Source: Serratia proteamaculans (GTDB lineage: Bacteria; Pseudomonadota; Gammaproteobacteria; Enterobacterales; Enterobacteriaceae). Taken from it: DNA of 64,000 nucleotides. Below are positions 50,881 through 61,975 of this stretch, piece by piece. The first letter of the stretch is position 1. Each line of letters opens with the position of its first letter. The stretch is taken from positions 372,001 through 436,000 of the forward strand of contig NZ_WBKI01000003.1 of the NCBI RefSeq assembly GCF_008830365.1. The letters are read 5' to 3'. A model generated the notes under the pieces. The model saw only the letters and a program-made list of their open reading frames with translations, did no database searches and was not told where the DNA came from. The position numbers and the translations under genes are program-made.

Positions 50881-51411
50881 ATGAGCTTGAACCTGGTCCC
50901 TGCTGGCAAAGACCTGCCGGAAGACATCTACGTAGTTATCGAAATCCCGGCCAACGCCGATCCGATCAAATATGAAATCGACAAGGACACCGGCGCGCTG
51001 TTCGTTGACCGTTTCATGTCCACCGCGATGTTCTACCCGTGCAACTACGGCTACATCAACCACACCCTGTCTCTGGACGGTGACCCGGTTGACGTGCTGG
51101 TGCCGACCCCATTCCCACTGCAGCCTGGCTCTGTGATCCGCTGCCGTCCGGTTGGCGTTTTGAAGATGTCCGACGAAGCCGGTGAAGATGCTAAACTGGT
51201 TGCCGTTCCGCACAGCAAGCTGACCAAAGAGTACGATCACATCAAAGATGTGAACGACCTGCCAGAACTGCTGCGTGCCCAGATCGCTCATTTCTTCGAG
51301 CACTACAAGGATCTGGAAAAAGGCAAATGGGTGAAAGTCGAAGGCTGGGCAGACGCTGCCGCGGCTAAAGCTGAAATCATTGCCTCTTTCGAACGTGCTG
51401 CCAAGAAGTAA
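50881..51411 (+). CDS. ppa: Inorganic pyrophosphatase
   Basis: A 176-residue family I soluble PPase, hydrolysing pyrophosphate from biosynthetic reactions. The signature DGDPVDVLV (D66, D68 and D71 metal ligands), YPCNYGYI and the C-terminal KWVKVEGW are intact. Same length as E. coli. AAAGGAAACCG precedes the ATG. A strong bidirectional terminator follows. Confidence 0.98.
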   Translation: MSLNLVPAGKDLPEDIYVVIEIPANADPIKYEIDKDTGALFVDRFMSTAMFYPCNYGYINHTLSLDGDPVDVLVPTPFPLQPGSVIRCRPVGVLKMSDEAGEDAKLVAVPHSKLTKEYDHIKDVNDLPELLRAQIAHFFEHYKDLEKGKWVKVEGWADAAAAKAEIIASFERAAKK

Positions 51412-51430
51412 TTCTTAGCCGCCGTCCGAT

Positions 51431-51466
51431 AAAAAAACACCGCTCTGTGAGCGGTGTTTTTTTTTT
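51431..51466. terminator. Bidirectional terminator between ppa and ytfP
   Basis: ACACCGCT-ctgtg-AGCGGTGT followed by ten T on the plus strand; on the minus strand the stem is followed by seven T. It serves convergent ppa and ytfP. Confidence 0.95.
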
Positions 51467-51812
51467 ACTTTTCGTCGAGACGCTTCAGCCAGTCACCGCT
51501 ATTAATCCGCGGGTAACCATCCACGCTGTGTTTATACAGGTAGATCCACGCACTCCCATAAGGCGTCTGAATCAGCTCGCGCTTATAGTCCTTGGTGTTG
51601 CTTTTCAGTTCGTCCAGCTCAGCCAAAATCGATGAGTTGATGCGGTACACCTCACAATGTACCGTGCCCTCTCCAGGGATCGCCGCCGGGTAATGGCCCA
51701 GATTATAAATCTGATAGCCTTCGAGCTCATGCTCGCCGAGCCATTGGGCGTTGGTCATCCAATGGCTGTTTCCCTGTTTGCGTCGTAAACTGCCGTAGAC
51801 AATTATTCGCAT
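51465..51812 (-). CDS. ytfP: Gamma-glutamylcyclotransferase-like protein YtfP
   Basis: A 115-residue protein of the AIG2/GGCT-like fold. The family motif is N-terminal YGSLRRKQGNSHWM, and VYRINSSILAELDELKS carries the expected acidic residue. The enzymatic substrate in bacteria is not established. It starts 2 bases after the tamB stop, so it belongs to the tamA-tamB-ytfP operon, as in E. coli. Confidence 0.93.
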   Translation of the reverse strand: MRIIVYGSLRRKQGNSHWMTNAQWLGEHELEGYQIYNLGHYPAAIPGEGTVHCEVYRINSSILAELDELKSNTKDYKRELIQTPYGSAWIYLYKHSVDGYPRINSGDWLKRLDEK

Positions 51813-51814
51813 CG

Positions 51815-54800
51815 CTAAAACTCAAACTGATAGAGCAAATCTAATGCCTGGTCGAGACCAGACACCGCTTCAAGATACAATTTAGGCATCAGGCGGTAAC
51901 GCAACGTCAGCGTGGCCAGCGAGTCGAAAATGCCCACCCCATATTTTACTTGTAAGCCTGGGAGAACATAACCACTCACGACAACCTGGGAACTGTCGCC
52001 AACCCCCTGAGTATCCAGGGCCAAATTACTTACGCCAAACGCCTCGCCGATTTTACCCACAAGTTGACCACTTTGTGCAACCCCCATCCCAATTAACATT
52101 GAGGTCATTGCGTTGCCATCAGCGCCGGAACTGCCCAATCCCTGTCCGCGCAGCAGATAGGACAACGCTTCCTGCTGGGATTTGGCCGGATCCGAGAACA
52201 CTTCCAGCTTCGGTGCATCCGCCAACCCAGTGACCCGCACCCCAGCGGTGACGTCGTCTTCGGTAGAATCCGGATTACGGATCGCCTCAAGATTGAGCAA
52301 CGGCTGATCCGGCGGCCCAGAGAACATCAACTGGCCCTTGCGAACGATCAAATCCTGACCATAAGCATGGAAGCGACCGGAAGGGATGTCAATCTGACCG
52401 TTCAAGCCCAGGCCATTCTTATCCTGCACCACTTTCAGATCGCCCTTCAAACGGGCCTTCAGGCCAAAGGCATCCAATCGCACATCGTTGCCAACGTGGA
52501 TCATCAGGTTGCTGTTGATCGGGATCCCCGCCGTTTTCGGCTGTATCGGTTTAAGTTGGTCATCCAGCATCACTTCGTCGGAAGAGACGCCCACCGCACT
52601 TTCCGGCAGCTCTTGTACTGTAATGCGTGCCCATGGAATGTCGACAGAGCCATTGAGTGAGAACAACTGCGGCGTTGCTTCGAATATCAGATCCGGCGAA
52701 ACATCGATACGGATCATCGGCGGCACCGTCACCCGCAATTTATCGCCCTTGGCGGCGATACGCGCACGCCAGGCGTTGATGTCGCGCCAGTCAGCGTCGC
52801 CGGACAGATTAAGCTGACCGTGGGTGGTGCTGACCAGACCTTCCAGCGTCGAGGTCATACCGTCAAAGTTCATCGCCAGACGACCTTCGGTCATGTCAAA
52901 CGGCATCCAGTGACCGTCGATATCGACCTTGTCCAATGCCATACGACCATACACCAAAGGTTTCTGCGCGTTACCGCCCAGACGCAGGTTGGCATTCAGC
53001 ATGCCCGCGGCTTTCTCCCCCTGCATCAGCGCCGGATTAATCATCGCCAGGGAAATATTGGTGATGTTGACGTTACCGCTGATATTGCGACGCACCTGTG
53101 GATCGACAACCTGTACGTTACCGTCAAACTGGCCATTATTGGTCAGCTTGATCAACCAGTCGGCCTGCGCACGGCCATTGGTCAGCCCGGCATTAAGATT
53201 CAGCTTGTCAAAGGCAATCGGCAGCGCATTACCCTGCACCTGCTGTACCACCTTCACCCCGTTGCCCACCAGCGAGACTTTTGCCTCCGGCAGCGCACCA
53301 CCCGGTTTCCAGCTCACGTCCGCCCGTCCGGTGAACACGCCACTCAGCGCCGTTTCCGGACCGAGGAAAGGTTTAATCATCGCCAGATCAAAGCGGTTCA
53401 GCACCACGCTAGCCTGGCCGCTCTGGCCAGCCTCGATGGTTTTCGGCACGCAGAGTTCGGCATTCGGGTTCTGCCAGCAGTGTGGCCCAATGCTGATTTT
53501 CTGTGCGGTATTCAGGTAATCAAGCGCAATAGCGCGGGTTAACCGCCACTCCCCCACCGGGGTATCGAAGCGAGTATTGTTCAGGTTGCCACGCCAGCGT
53601 TGCTGTTGGCGGTCAAAACTGCCCTGCAGCGCCAACTGGCCGGAAACCGGCTTGCCATCAATTTTCAATTGCAGCTGATGCTGCTTCTCACTGCCTTTGG
53701 CATCCAAAGTCAGCAGGTTGATGTCCAACGCATCCTGTTTCAGTTGTTCGACGCGTACCGCCAGTTGCCCCTGGATCTGGTCGCTGGAGCGTACGTCACC
53801 GTCAATTTTCACCCGGTTGATATGCAGCGCCTGCCACTGCAGACCGGAAGCTGTCAAGTCAGCCAGCAACTGAGGCGCCTGCAGGTTACCGCGCAGTTTC
53901 AGCAAGCCTTTCGCCGTACCACCCAATCCTGGCAGTGCCCCGTCCAGACGCGGTGCGTCGATGTTCGCATCCAGGTTCCAACTCTTCTCGTCCAGTTGGC
54001 CTTTCACGTTCAGTTGGTTGCGTCCCAGGGTCAGATCGATACCCGGTATTTTCCACTGGCCGGCAGCATTGCCACTGAGCGTACCGCGCGCGGTGACCTT
54101 GTTTTGCTTCACATTACCGTCGAGCTGCAGCACCGGCACCTGTAATTGCCAACTGCCACCGTGCAGACTGCCGCGGGTGGTGATCTTGCCATCCAGCTTC
54201 GCCGGCCATTCCGGCCACTGTTTGGCGGTATTGATGCCGCTCAGCGTCAGTTGTGAATTCCAACTGATGGCCTTGCTCCAGTCCACCAGCGCGGTCAGAT
54301 CGGTATTGCCCTGCAAGGCTGCCAAACGCAGGCGATCCATTTTGAACTGTTCAACGTTGCCTTTGCCGTCCAGCGTCAATACCGCCGGTGGCAAGTCCTG
54401 CCCTTTGATGTTGGCGCGGGTCGACAACGCATAGTCTGTTGCCTTGCCGTTAAAGCGCAGGCGGAAATCGTTGATCTGGTACTGCGATTCGCCGCTCAGC
54501 GGCCATTTCAGCTGTTTACTTTGCAGCGTCAGCGCCAGCGGTAAACCGACTTCGGCCAGTTGGGTTTGCAGATCAAGCTGCGCGCCGACCGGACCGGACA
54601 GGTTTAGTGCCACCTTAAGTTCTTCACGCAACCCACCGCCGATGTTCAGTTTGACCTTTTCGCCCTTAAGCGGATCGATGTTCAGTGTGCTATTCGCCAC
54701 CATCTCCACCGGCCAGGTGCCCGTCAGCGTGGCCTGTCCCTGTGCCGACAGCGTGCCTTGTGGGGATTTGACGTCGAAATTGTCCAGCTGGATATGCTGA

Positions 54801-55633
54801 TCCAGAGTACTGGCCTGCAGCAGCAGGCTGGTGATCAGCACGTCGGTATCACCGGTCAACCGCAGCTGTTCGCCGCTGATCTCCTTAACGGTGATATCCA
54901 GCGGCAGGCGAATGTCCGGCAGATCCGGCAGCAACGGCTTGGCAAACAGTTCTTTCAAGGTTTCGCCCAGCGGCTTCTCTTCAGGCTGAGGAGCCGGCTT
55001 CGCGCCCTGATTGGCTTTTTCCTCTACCTTTTTCGCCACCTCAACCACCGGTTGCACGGCCTCCGGCAGTGGGTTCTGCGGCGTTTTCGGCAGGGCTATC
55101 AACAAGCCGCTGATTTTGGTTGGCAGCAGGGTCAGCGCACGTTCCTGCCACTGCGCCCCCGTGCGGAATTCGCCAAGGGAAATTGCCGTGTCGTCTACGC
55201 TGACTTTGACGTTGTTCAACGCCAGCATTCGCAGGGTAATCGGGTATGGTGTACTCAGGTTAGTGGTTGGCTCGCTGTTTTCTGTCACCGGCGCGGACGG
55301 CGTCATCTCTTTGGTTTTCACCACCACGTCCACGTCCTGTGCGGTCAGAGCATTGACACACAGCGAACTGTTTTTAAAACAGGCCAGATCGAGCGACAGA
55401 TGGAACTGTCCGGCATTCACCGTCACGCCCGGCATCTGGTATTTCACGCCTTTCAGCGTCAGGTCACGCCAGCCGCCAGTGACACTGGCAATATCCAGCC
55501 CCGGCACCCAGCGCGCCGCACTGTTGATAACCAAATGCAGACCACTGGTGGTCCCGAGCAGGTATGCAACGCCGCCGATCAACAACAGCAGGACAATCAG
55601 AAATCCGAGACAAATCTTTTTTATCAGGCTCAT
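51815..55633 (-). CDS. tamB: Translocation and assembly module subunit TamB
   Basis: A 1272-residue AsmA-like/bridge-type protein. An N-terminal signal anchor (about 5-27) is followed by a very long repetitive beta-strand taco of hydrophobic groove repeats and the conserved C-terminal DUF490 domain (from about 920), ending [27 protein letters not shown]. It spans the periplasm and works with TamA in outer-membrane protein assembly and in phospholipid transport. It is slightly longer than E. coli TamB (1259). The ATG overlaps the tamA stop by 4 bases. Confidence 0.96.
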   Translation of the reverse strand: MSLIKKICLGFLIVLLLLIGGVAYLLGTTSGLHLVINSAARWVPGLDIASVTGGWRDLTLKGVKYQMPGVTVNAGQFHLSLDLACFKNSSLCVNALTAQDVDVVVKTKEMTPSAPVTENSEPTTNLSTPYPITLRMLALNNVKVSVDDTAISLGEFRTGAQWQERALTLLPTKISGLLIALPKTPQNPLPEAVQPVVEVAKKVEEKANQGAKPAPQPEEKPLGETLKELFAKPLLPDLPDIRLPLDITVKEISGEQLRLTGDTDVLITSLLLQASTLDQHIQLDNFDVKSPQGTLSAQGQATLTGTWPVEMVANSTLNIDPLKGEKVKLNIGGGLREELKVALNLSGPVGAQLDLQTQLAEVGLPLALTLQSKQLKWPLSGESQYQINDFRLRFNGKATDYALSTRANIKGQDLPPAVLTLDGKGNVEQFKMDRLRLAALQGNTDLTALVDWSKAISWNSQLTLSGINTAKQWPEWPAKLDGKITTRGSLHGGSWQLQVPVLQLDGNVKQNKVTARGTLSGNAAGQWKIPGIDLTLGRNQLNVKGQLDEKSWNLDANIDAPRLDGALPGLGGTAKGLLKLRGNLQAPQLLADLTASGLQWQALHINRVKIDGDVRSSDQIQGQLAVRVEQLKQDALDINLLTLDAKGSEKQHQLQLKIDGKPVSGQLALQGSFDRQQQRWRGNLNNTRFDTPVGEWRLTRAIALDYLNTAQKISIGPHCWQNPNAELCVPKTIEAGQSGQASVVLNRFDLAMIKPFLGPETALSGVFTGRADVSWKPGGALPEAKVSLVGNGVKVVQQVQGNALPIAFDKLNLNAGLTNGRAQADWLIKLTNNGQFDGNVQVVDPQVRRNISGNVNITNISLAMINPALMQGEKAAGMLNANLRLGGNAQKPLVYGRMALDKVDIDGHWMPFDMTEGRLAMNFDGMTSTLEGLVSTTHGQLNLSGDADWRDINAWRARIAAKGDKLRVTVPPMIRIDVSPDLIFEATPQLFSLNGSVDIPWARITVQELPESAVGVSSDEVMLDDQLKPIQPKTAGIPINSNLMIHVGNDVRLDAFGLKARLKGDLKVVQDKNGLGLNGQIDIPSGRFHAYGQDLIVRKGQLMFSGPPDQPLLNLEAIRNPDSTEDDVTAGVRVTGLADAPKLEVFSDPAKSQQEALSYLLRGQGLGSSGADGNAMTSMLIGMGVAQSGQLVGKIGEAFGVSNLALDTQGVGDSSQVVVSGYVLPGLQVKYGVGIFDSLATLTLRYRLMPKLYLEAVSGLDQALDLLYQFEF

Positions 55634-57366
55634 AGTTCAGGCCCCAAACCAATATAGAACTGCACCCCGTGGGTGTCTTTATCCCCAACCGGAGCCGCGA
55701 TATCCAGTTTCACCGGACCAACCGGTGACTGCCAGCGCACGCCGAAACCGGCACCGGTCTTAAAGTCGCTCTGCTTGATATCGTTCACCGCCTCGCCGGA
55801 GTCGACAAACACCGCGCCCCACCATTTGCCGGTCACGTTGTATTGATACTCCAGCGAGCCGGTCAGCATTTTGGAGGCACCGGTCAGCTTGCCGTCATCA
55901 TCACGGGGTGAAATGCCCTTGTACTTATAGCCACGGATACTGCGGTCACCACCGGCGAAGAATCGCAGATCCGGCGGTACCCTTTCAAAGTCGTTGGTTT
56001 CTATCCAGCCCACCTGCCCACGCGCGACAAAACGGTGCTTGTCGGCCAGCGTGCGGATCCAGACGTTCTGCGCCTGCATCAGCGCAAAGTCCACGTCGGA
56101 GCCCCAGGTGCTGTCGGACACATCGATAGAATAACGCTGGCTGTCACCCCAGGTTGGCATCAAACCGCCGCGCGAGCGGGTACGGTTAACGCTGACGCCC
56201 GGGTACAGCAGCATGGTGGTGTTGGTGACGTTACCCTGAGTAAAGTGGTCAAGACGCCAGGTCAGGTTCAACGCCCGTTGCCAGCCGCTGGAGAGATCCC
56301 AGTTACGGGAAACCACCGCTTTTGAGGTGACGGACTTGGTATCGTTGAGATCGACGTTCTTGAAGCCGCCCTGCAGCAGGTAGTACTGCTCCAGCGGGTT
56401 CTTCAATAACGGGATTTTATAGGTCAAATCGAGCTGCTGTTCCGGAGCCGAAATGCTGGCGCTGGTTTCCAGACTGTGGCCGCGGTCATTGAGCCACGGC
56501 TTTTTCCAGGTGCCTTTGATCCGGGGACCCACGTCGGTGGAATAGCCCACCCCGGTTTCGATGGTGTTGCGCGTGCGCGGTGACACCAACGCATCTAACG
56601 GCAAAATCTTGTTCTCTTTGGCATCTTGGAAATCAGGGGACACCACCACCGAGTTAAACCAGTTAGTGGCGGACAAACGGCGATTCAGCTCGGCCAGATC
56701 TTCCGAACTGTAATAATCCCCCTGATGAAAGGGCACCAGATTTTGCAGATAGTCTTCACGGATTTGCGAGCCGGTGAACTTCACCTGGCCGAAGCGGTAA
56801 CGCTGCCCACTGTTGAAATCGATGTCCCAATAGGCCTTATGCAGATCCTCCGCCACGCCAAGCTGACTCTTGGTCATATCGGCATCGAAATAGCCTTTAC
56901 GCAATGCCAGGCCGGTCAGCGAACCTTTAAAACTGTCGTATTTGCCGTGATTGAGGATCTCGCCTATCGTCGGCTTGCCTTTTTTGACTAACGCCAGATA
57001 GTCGTCATCGGTTTTCGCGCCGCCCTCCAGCACGATATTGGTGCCGGCAATTCTTACCGGCTCACCGGGGTTAACCTTGGCGTGCAGCACCGGACGAGCC
57101 AGCCCTGGCCGGTCATCCAGCGTAAAGTCGATGGTTGGCTGATAATAGCCAAGTGCTCTCAGCCCCTGACGGACGGCTTCATCCACACGTGCGCGAAAAC
57201 GGCCATCCGTACTGACCTCCTCCGGCGTGATGGACGACAAACGCACCCGGACGTTTTTTTCCAATTCCCCACTAAGTCCTTCAACCTGCAGCCGCACATT
57301 CGCCGAATAGGCCGCAGGCGTGGCGAGCAGCGCGCACAAAAAGCACAGGGCACGGTATCGTGGCAC
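55630..57366 (-). CDS. tamA: Translocation and assembly module subunit TamA
   Basis: A 578-residue Omp85-family outer-membrane protein. The signal peptide is about 1-21 (TPAAYSA). Three POTRA domains (about 22-265) precede a 16-strand barrel with the conserved [20 protein letters not shown] loop (VRGF/IRGY motif) and a terminal strand FYIGLGPEL. It pairs with TamB through POTRA1. First gene of the tamA-tamB-ytfP operon, divergent from msrA across 287 bases. Confidence 0.96.
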   Translation of the reverse strand: MPRYRALCFLCALLATPAAYSANVRLQVEGLSGELEKNVRVRLSSITPEEVSTDGRFRARVDEAVRQGLRALGYYQPTIDFTLDDRPGLARPVLHAKVNPGEPVRIAGTNIVLEGGAKTDDDYLALVKKGKPTIGEILNHGKYDSFKGSLTGLALRKGYFDADMTKSQLGVAEDLHKAYWDIDFNSGQRYRFGQVKFTGSQIREDYLQNLVPFHQGDYYSSEDLAELNRRLSATNWFNSVVVSPDFQDAKENKILPLDALVSPRTRNTIETGVGYSTDVGPRIKGTWKKPWLNDRGHSLETSASISAPEQQLDLTYKIPLLKNPLEQYYLLQGGFKNVDLNDTKSVTSKAVVSRNWDLSSGWQRALNLTWRLDHFTQGNVTNTTMLLYPGVSVNRTRSRGGLMPTWGDSQRYSIDVSDSTWGSDVDFALMQAQNVWIRTLADKHRFVARGQVGWIETNDFERVPPDLRFFAGGDRSIRGYKYKGISPRDDDGKLTGASKMLTGSLEYQYNVTGKWWGAVFVDSGEAVNDIKQSDFKTGAGFGVRWQSPVGPVKLDIAAPVGDKDTHGVQFYIGLGPEL

Positions 57367-57653
57367 GTGTTCTCCTTAATTTATTTTACTTTCCTGTAAT
57401 AACACTCGCTCTGGGGCCAGGGCCTACTCCGCGCTATCAGGACGGCGGCCCTTTTCAGCATTTTTCCAGACGCTGCATGTTACGGTTTTACTGCCGCAGT
57501 GAACTGGCGCATTCTTATCTTTTGGCGCTCTAGATACTGCGTTAAGCTGATACATAATCTCAATATGTAGCTTATTGTGGGCAAAGTTGCGGTTAGATAC
57601 AACTTAACTGCCGCCTCTTGGGCCAATTCTTACTGTGACAACAGGAGTCAACC

Positions 57654-58295
57654 GTGGTGCCATTTTTTGATAAAACACAAACTGTCGACCAGGCAAACGC
57701 ATTACCTGGCCGCACCACTCCCATGCCGGTTGCCACGCTTAACGTGGTCACCGATCACTCAATGACCCAAGTGCCGGACGGCATGGCGGTGGCGATCTTC
57801 GCCATGGGGTGTTTCTGGGGAGTGGAACGCCTATTCTGGCAGCAGCAAGGGGTTTACAGCACCGCAGCAGGCTACAGCGGTGGCTATACGCCAAACCCGA
57901 CTTACCGCGAAGTGTGCAGCGGCCAAACTGGCCACACGGAAGTGGTACGCGTGGTGTTCGACCCGAAAATCATCAGCTACAAACAGTTGCTGCAGGTATT
58001 CTGGGAGAACCACGACCCGGCGCAGGGTATGCGTCAGGGCGGTGACGTCGGCACCCAGTACCGTTCAGCGATTTATACGCTGTCACCAGAACAGCAGGCC
58101 GAAGCGGAAAACAGCCTGCAGCGTTTCCAGCAGGCGATGAACGAAGCCGGTGATAAACGCGCCATCACCACCGAAGTGGCTCCGGCACTGCCGTTCTACT
58201 ATGCCGAAGACGACCACCAGCAGTATCTGTTCAAAAATCCGGAAGGGTACTGTGGCCTGGGCGGTATCGGTGTTTGTTTACCACCACAGGGCTAA
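57654..58295 (+). CDS. msrA: Peptide-methionine (S)-S-oxide reductase MsrA
   Basis: A 213-residue repair enzyme that reduces methionine-S-sulfoxide. The catalytic cysteine is C53 in [16 protein letters not shown]. Two resolving cysteines lie in the C-terminal [14 protein letters not shown]. The start codon is GTG at 57654, with GGAG 7 bases upstream; a second GTG follows directly. Length equals E. coli MsrA. Divergent from tamA, as in E. coli. Confidence 0.96.
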   Translation: MVPFFDKTQTVDQANALPGRTTPMPVATLNVVTDHSMTQVPDGMAVAIFAMGCFWGVERLFWQQQGVYSTAAGYSGGYTPNPTYREVCSGQTGHTEVVRVVFDPKIISYKQLLQVFWENHDPAQGMRQGGDVGTQYRSAIYTLSPEQQAEAENSLQRFQQAMNEAGDKRAITTEVAPALPFYYAEDDHQQYLFKNPEGYCGLGGIGVCLPPQG

Positions 58296-58358
58296 AACAC
58301 CGATTGACGGTAATTTTTTAACCGCTGGCGGCCCCTGTAGGGCTGCTGCTATACTGTG

Positions 58359-58378
58359 CGGGCCGCCTCTGCGGCCCG
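58359..58378 (+). terminator. Hairpin between msrA and ytfL
   Basis: CGGGCCGC-ctct-GCGGCCCG, 63 bases after msrA; it is followed by ATAACCTTCCTTC rather than a clean T-tract. It could be a weak terminator or a leader hairpin of ytfL. TATACT at 58350-58355 just before it might be a ytfL -10 box. Confidence 0.5.
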
Positions 58379-58472
58379 ATAACCTTCCTTCTGGTTGTTA
58401 TCGCTACTTTTTTTACAATGTACTACCCTTCCTCAAGAGCGCCGTCATCCCGTCGGTACGTATGGATAGATT

Positions 58473-59804
58473 ATGTTAAACAGTATTTTACTGATTCTTT
58501 TTCTGATCGCAGTGAGTGCGTTTTTCTCACTGTCGGAAATTTCTCTGGCTGCGTCACGCAAGATTAAACTGAAACTGATGGCAGACGAAGGTAACGTCAA
58601 TGCCGCCAAAGTCCTCAAACTGCAGGAAACGCCGGGGTTGTATTTTACCGTGGTGCAGATTGGCCTGAACGCCGTGGCAATTCTCGGCGGTATCGTTGGC
58701 GATGCAGCCTTTTCCCCCACTTTCCAACCGATTTTCGACCGTTTCCTGTCGCCTGAACTGGCAGAGCAGGCCAGCTTCATCTGTTCGTTCGTGCTGGTGA
58801 CCAGCCTGTTTATTCTGTTCGCAGATTTGACCCCGAAGCGCATCGGTATGATTGCACCAGAGACGTTTGCCGTCCGGATCATCAACCCGATGCGTTTCTC
58901 GATCATGATTTTCCGGCCGCTGGTGTGGTTCTTCAACGGCATGGCAAACCTGATCTTCCGCCTGTTCAAACTGCCGATGGTGCGTAAGGACGACATCACC
59001 TCTGACGACATCTATGCGGTGGTGGAAGCCGGGGCTCTGGCAGGCGTGCTGCGTAAACAGGAACATGAGCTGATCGAAAACGTGTTCGAACTGGAATCAC
59101 GTACCGTGCCTTCGTCGATGACCTCGCGTGAAAGCGTGGTTTACTTCGATCTGCGTGAGACCGAAGAAAGCATTATCCAAAAGGTCTCGACCCATCCGCA
59201 CTCCAAGTTCCTGGTGTGTGACGGCAATATCGACCAGGTGGTCGGCTATGTGGATTCCAAAGACCTGCTGAACCGCGTGCTGGGCAATCAGAGCCTGGTA
59301 CTGAGCAGCGGCGTGCAGATCCGTTCGGCGCTGATCGTGCCGGATACCCTGACGCTGTCCGAAGCGCTGGAAAGCTTTAAAACCGCCGGTGAAGACTTTG
59401 CGGTTATTCTCAATGAATATGCGTTGGTCGTGGGTATCATCACACTGAATGACGTGATGACCACGCTGATGGGCGATCTGGTAGGCCAGGGCCAGGAAGA
59501 GCAGATCGTGGCGCGTGATGAGAGCTCGTGGCTGATTGAGGGCGGTACACCGATAGACGATGTGATGCGTGTTCTGCACATTGATGAGTTCCCGCAGGCG
59601 GGCAACTACGAAACCATCGGCGGCTTTATGATGTACATGCTGCGCAAAATCCCGAAACGCACCGACTTCGTGAAGTATGCCGGCTACAAGTTTGAAGTGG
59701 TCGACATCGACAGCTACAAGATTGACCAGCTGTTGGTGACCCGATTGAGCGACAAGCCGGCATCGGTGCTGCCGAAGGCACCGGAAGAAAATCCCGTAGC
59801 CTGA
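58473..59804 (+). CDS. ytfL: CNNM/CorC-type inner-membrane protein YtfL (PaeB-like)
   Basis: A 443-residue protein with an N-terminal DUF21 (CNNM) membrane domain of three or four helices (1-190), a CBS pair (about 205-330), and a C-terminal CorC/HlyC domain (about 350-430). KLPMVRKDDITSDDIYAVVEAGALAGVLRKQEHELIENVFELESR is almost identical to E. coli. In Salmonella the homologue is needed for cytosolic pH or polyamine homeostasis; the transported ion is not settled. The start is ATG with no strong Shine-Dalgarno. Confidence 0.94.
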   Translation: MLNSILLILFLIAVSAFFSLSEISLAASRKIKLKLMADEGNVNAAKVLKLQETPGLYFTVVQIGLNAVAILGGIVGDAAFSPTFQPIFDRFLSPELAEQASFICSFVLVTSLFILFADLTPKRIGMIAPETFAVRIINPMRFSIMIFRPLVWFFNGMANLIFRLFKLPMVRKDDITSDDIYAVVEAGALAGVLRKQEHELIENVFELESRTVPSSMTSRESVVYFDLRETEESIIQKVSTHPHSKFLVCDGNIDQVVGYVDSKDLLNRVLGNQSLVLSSGVQIRSALIVPDTLTLSEALESFKTAGEDFAVILNEYALVVGIITLNDVMTTLMGDLVGQGQEEQIVARDESSWLIEGGTPIDDVMRVLHIDEFPQAGNYETIGGFMMYMLRKIPKRTDFVKYAGYKFEVVDIDSYKIDQLLVTRLSDKPASVLPKAPEENPVA

Positions 59805-59823
59805 TCCCAAGCGATAAAAACGT

Positions 59824-59856
59824 CAGCGGCCCCAAACGGGGCCGCAATTATTTTAG
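59824..59856 (+). terminator. Intrinsic terminator of ytfL
   Basis: GCGGCCCC-aaac-GGGGCCGC followed by AATTATTTTAG, 21 bases after the ytfL stop, with convergent ytfK ending 30 bases beyond. Confidence 0.8.
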
Positions 59857-59886
59857 CTTTTGCAGGGTACTTCAATAGCTCGTTCG

Positions 59887-60093
59887 TCAACCCATCTCGG
59901 TCTGCAACAACAACACCTGACGGTTAACCTCTGACATCACGCTGAAGTGACGCCGGTCGCGAATTTTCGGCAGCAGAATTTTCCCTTCGTCGAATTCGAA
60001 CGCGCCTACATCTTTGATATACAGCCGGCCACGAAACAGGGTCTTTACGTACTTCGCCACTTTCAACGGATTATAACGCTGGAAGATTCTCAT
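59887..60093 (-). CDS. ytfK: Small protein YtfK, SpoT activator
   Basis: A 68-residue protein, [19 protein letters not shown] onward, the same length as E. coli YtfK. In E. coli it shifts SpoT toward (p)ppGpp synthesis during phosphate or fatty-acid starvation and is PhoB- and cAMP-linked. The ATG at 60093 has GGAGAG upstream; a 9-residue extension is not supported. Confidence 0.93.
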   Translation of the reverse strand: MRIFQRYNPLKVAKYVKTLFRGRLYIKDVGAFEFDEGKILLPKIRDRRHFSVMSEVNRQVLLLQTEMG

Positions 60094-60419
60094 TCTATTA
60101 CTCTCCTCCGTTTGGTCCATGCGCTCAGCTAGCCGCCAAGGTGGCAGCCTCTAAAGTAAGAACGCAACTTGATTGCCATGTAGTAGACCTAGTAAAGACC
60201 ATATCGTTCACTTCCGCCCGGATATCTTCACTGGATTTACACTTTTTGACAGAATTGTATATGATAATATATAACTTTTTCAGTATATCCCTTCAAAATA
60301 CAGGCATTACTCCCCAGAAGGAAAAACTGAGACCCGGCTAACAGGACAGACCTCCGATCACCACCTATGCTTTAGGCTGTCGGGTGCTGTCGGCACCGTT
60401 TCCCCTTCAAGGAGAAGGC
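60094..60419. other. ytfK-ytfJ divergent intergenic region
   Basis: About 325 bases without a gene. It must hold the ytfK and ytfJ promoters. The part 60230-60300 is very AT-rich. I see no Pho box or other clear operator by eye. Confidence 0.4.
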
Positions 60420-60977
60420 ATGAAAAAAAGTAACATGCTCATTGTATCCCTGCTGTTTGCCCCCCTTTTGGCCTCTGCGCACAACTTCCAGCTCCAGCAA
60501 CGCATCGCGCCGGTCGGCGTCAGCGACAAGGGAGAGTTGAATTACGCTAATGCTAAGTTTAGCTATCAAAACTGGAATAGCGCGCAGCTCAGTGGGAAAG
60601 TGCGAGTCATCCAGCATATTGCCGGACGCAGTTCCGCCAAAGACATGAACGACTCACTGATAGAAGCAATTAAGAAAGCCAAGCTACCGCACGATCGTTA
60701 CCAAACGACGACAATCGTGAACACCGACGATGCCCTGCTCGGCACCGCGATGTTTGTCCGCAGCAGCATTGAAGACAGCAAGAAAGAGTTCCCCTGGTCG
60801 CAGTTTGTGGTCGACAGCAACGGTAACGTGCGTAAAGCCTGGGATCTGCAGCCGAAGGGGTCAGCCATTGTAGTGCTGGATAAGCAAGGCAGGATCCAGT
60901 TCGCCAAAGACGGCGCGCTGACGCCGGAAGAGGTGCAGCAGGTAATGACCCAACTGCACCAGCTCCTGGCGAACTGA
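60420..60977 (+). CDS. ytfJ: Periplasmic thioredoxin-fold protein YtfJ
   Basis: A 185-residue secreted protein; signal peptide about 1-20 (cleavage after LASA). The mature part is a YtfJ-type thioredoxin-like fold (KVRVIQHIAGRSSAKDMND, then WDLQPKGSAIVVLDKQGRI) without a CxxC motif, so it is not a redox enzyme of the usual kind. Function unknown. The ATG at 60420 with AAGGAGA is chosen over an in-frame upstream start. Convergent with cysQ, one base apart. Confidence 0.93.
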   Translation: MKKSNMLIVSLLFAPLLASAHNFQLQQRIAPVGVSDKGELNYANAKFSYQNWNSAQLSGKVRVIQHIAGRSSAKDMNDSLIEAIKKAKLPHDRYQTTTIVNTDDALLGTAMFVRSSIEDSKKEFPWSQFVVDSNGNVRKAWDLQPKGSAIVVLDKQGRIQFAKDGALTPEEVQQVMTQLHQLLAN

Positions 60978-60978
60978 T

Positions 60979-61719
60979 TTAGAACAGCGAGACCCGGAAG
61001 CCGGGGTTGAGGAAAGATTCACGCGGTGTATAGAGCAGCGGTCTGCCCTGCCAGTCGTGGATCTGCGCCCCGGCGGCCACCGCGACTGCGTGACCGGCAG
61101 CGGTATCCCATATATTGGTGGGCCCAAAACGCGGATAGAGCTGCGCTTTGCCCTCTGCCACCAGACAGAACTTCAGTGAGGAGCCGACAGAAACGGTCTG
61201 ATGCTCCCCCAACTGTTTCAGGTAATCCTTCAGTTCTTCGTCACTGTGCGAACGGCTCACCACCACCAGCGGCGGATTGGCATTACTGACGCCAATCACC
61301 TGACGCTGGCCCTTTTCTTCTTTCCAGGCTTTACCGCGCTCTGCCAGATACAGTACGTCGATCGCCGGGGCATACACCACGCCCATCACCGCCTCACCGC
61401 CTTCTATCAGCGCGATATTTACCGTGAATTCGCCGTTACGATTAAGGAATTCCTTGGTGCCGTCCAGCGGATCGACCAACCAGTAGCGCGTCCAATTCTG
61501 CCGTACTTCCCAGGCCGGTGGATCTTCCTCCGACAGCAAGGGGATTTCCGGCGTTAGTGCCGCCAGGCCACGTTTGATTATGTGGTGCGCTGCCAGATCG
61601 GCCGCAGTCACCGGGGAGTCATCTTTTTTCTGTGCGACATCAAGCGGTTGTTCACCGTCATACACCGCCATGATTGCCGCGCCCGCCTCGCGGGACAGTT
61701 GGCAAATTTGCTCTAACAT
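60979..61719 (-). CDS. cysQ: 3'(2'),5'-bisphosphate nucleotidase CysQ
   Basis: A 246-residue member of the inositol-monophosphatase family that hydrolyses 3'-phosphoadenosine 5'-phosphate, a by-product of sulfate assimilation. Metal motifs are [20 protein letters not shown] and [11 protein letters not shown]. Two adjacent ATGs exist; the second (61719) has the better spacing from GAGG and gives MLEQICQL as in E. coli. Divergent from cpdB, whose product feeds nucleotide salvage. Confidence 0.96.
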   Translation of the reverse strand: MLEQICQLSREAGAAIMAVYDGEQPLDVAQKKDDSPVTAADLAAHHIIKRGLAALTPEIPLLSEEDPPAWEVRQNWTRYWLVDPLDGTKEFLNRNGEFTVNIALIEGGEAVMGVVYAPAIDVLYLAERGKAWKEEKGQRQVIGVSNANPPLVVVSRSHSDEELKDYLKQLGEHQTVSVGSSLKFCLVAEGKAQLYPRFGPTNIWDTAAGHAVAVAAGAQIHDWQGRPLLYTPRESFLNPGFRVSLF

Positions 61720-61975
61720 CATTCACCTCAGATAGGCAGTTCCGTGGGTCATTTCCCCTTTCTCATTGCTAGCAGCCTAGTTTTTTTTGCATGGAATATC
61801 CATCACAACGATTTAACCTGCGGTAATCGTTCAAGTCTTTGCCGTCACAACTGTGACATTTCCTGCGCTCCCTCGGCTAATTTTCTGCCACACTTCACAG
61901 TTTGGTGAGACGACCAATGTTAATTACATGTCCCTCTGCGATAAAACTCGAAAAATGGAATGGAGAAAGCCAACA

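Noticed and set aside
60141-60341. A 66-codon frame in the ytfK-ytfJ gap
   Set aside because: No recognisable motif, no ribosome-binding site, and composition like non-coding AT-rich DNA.
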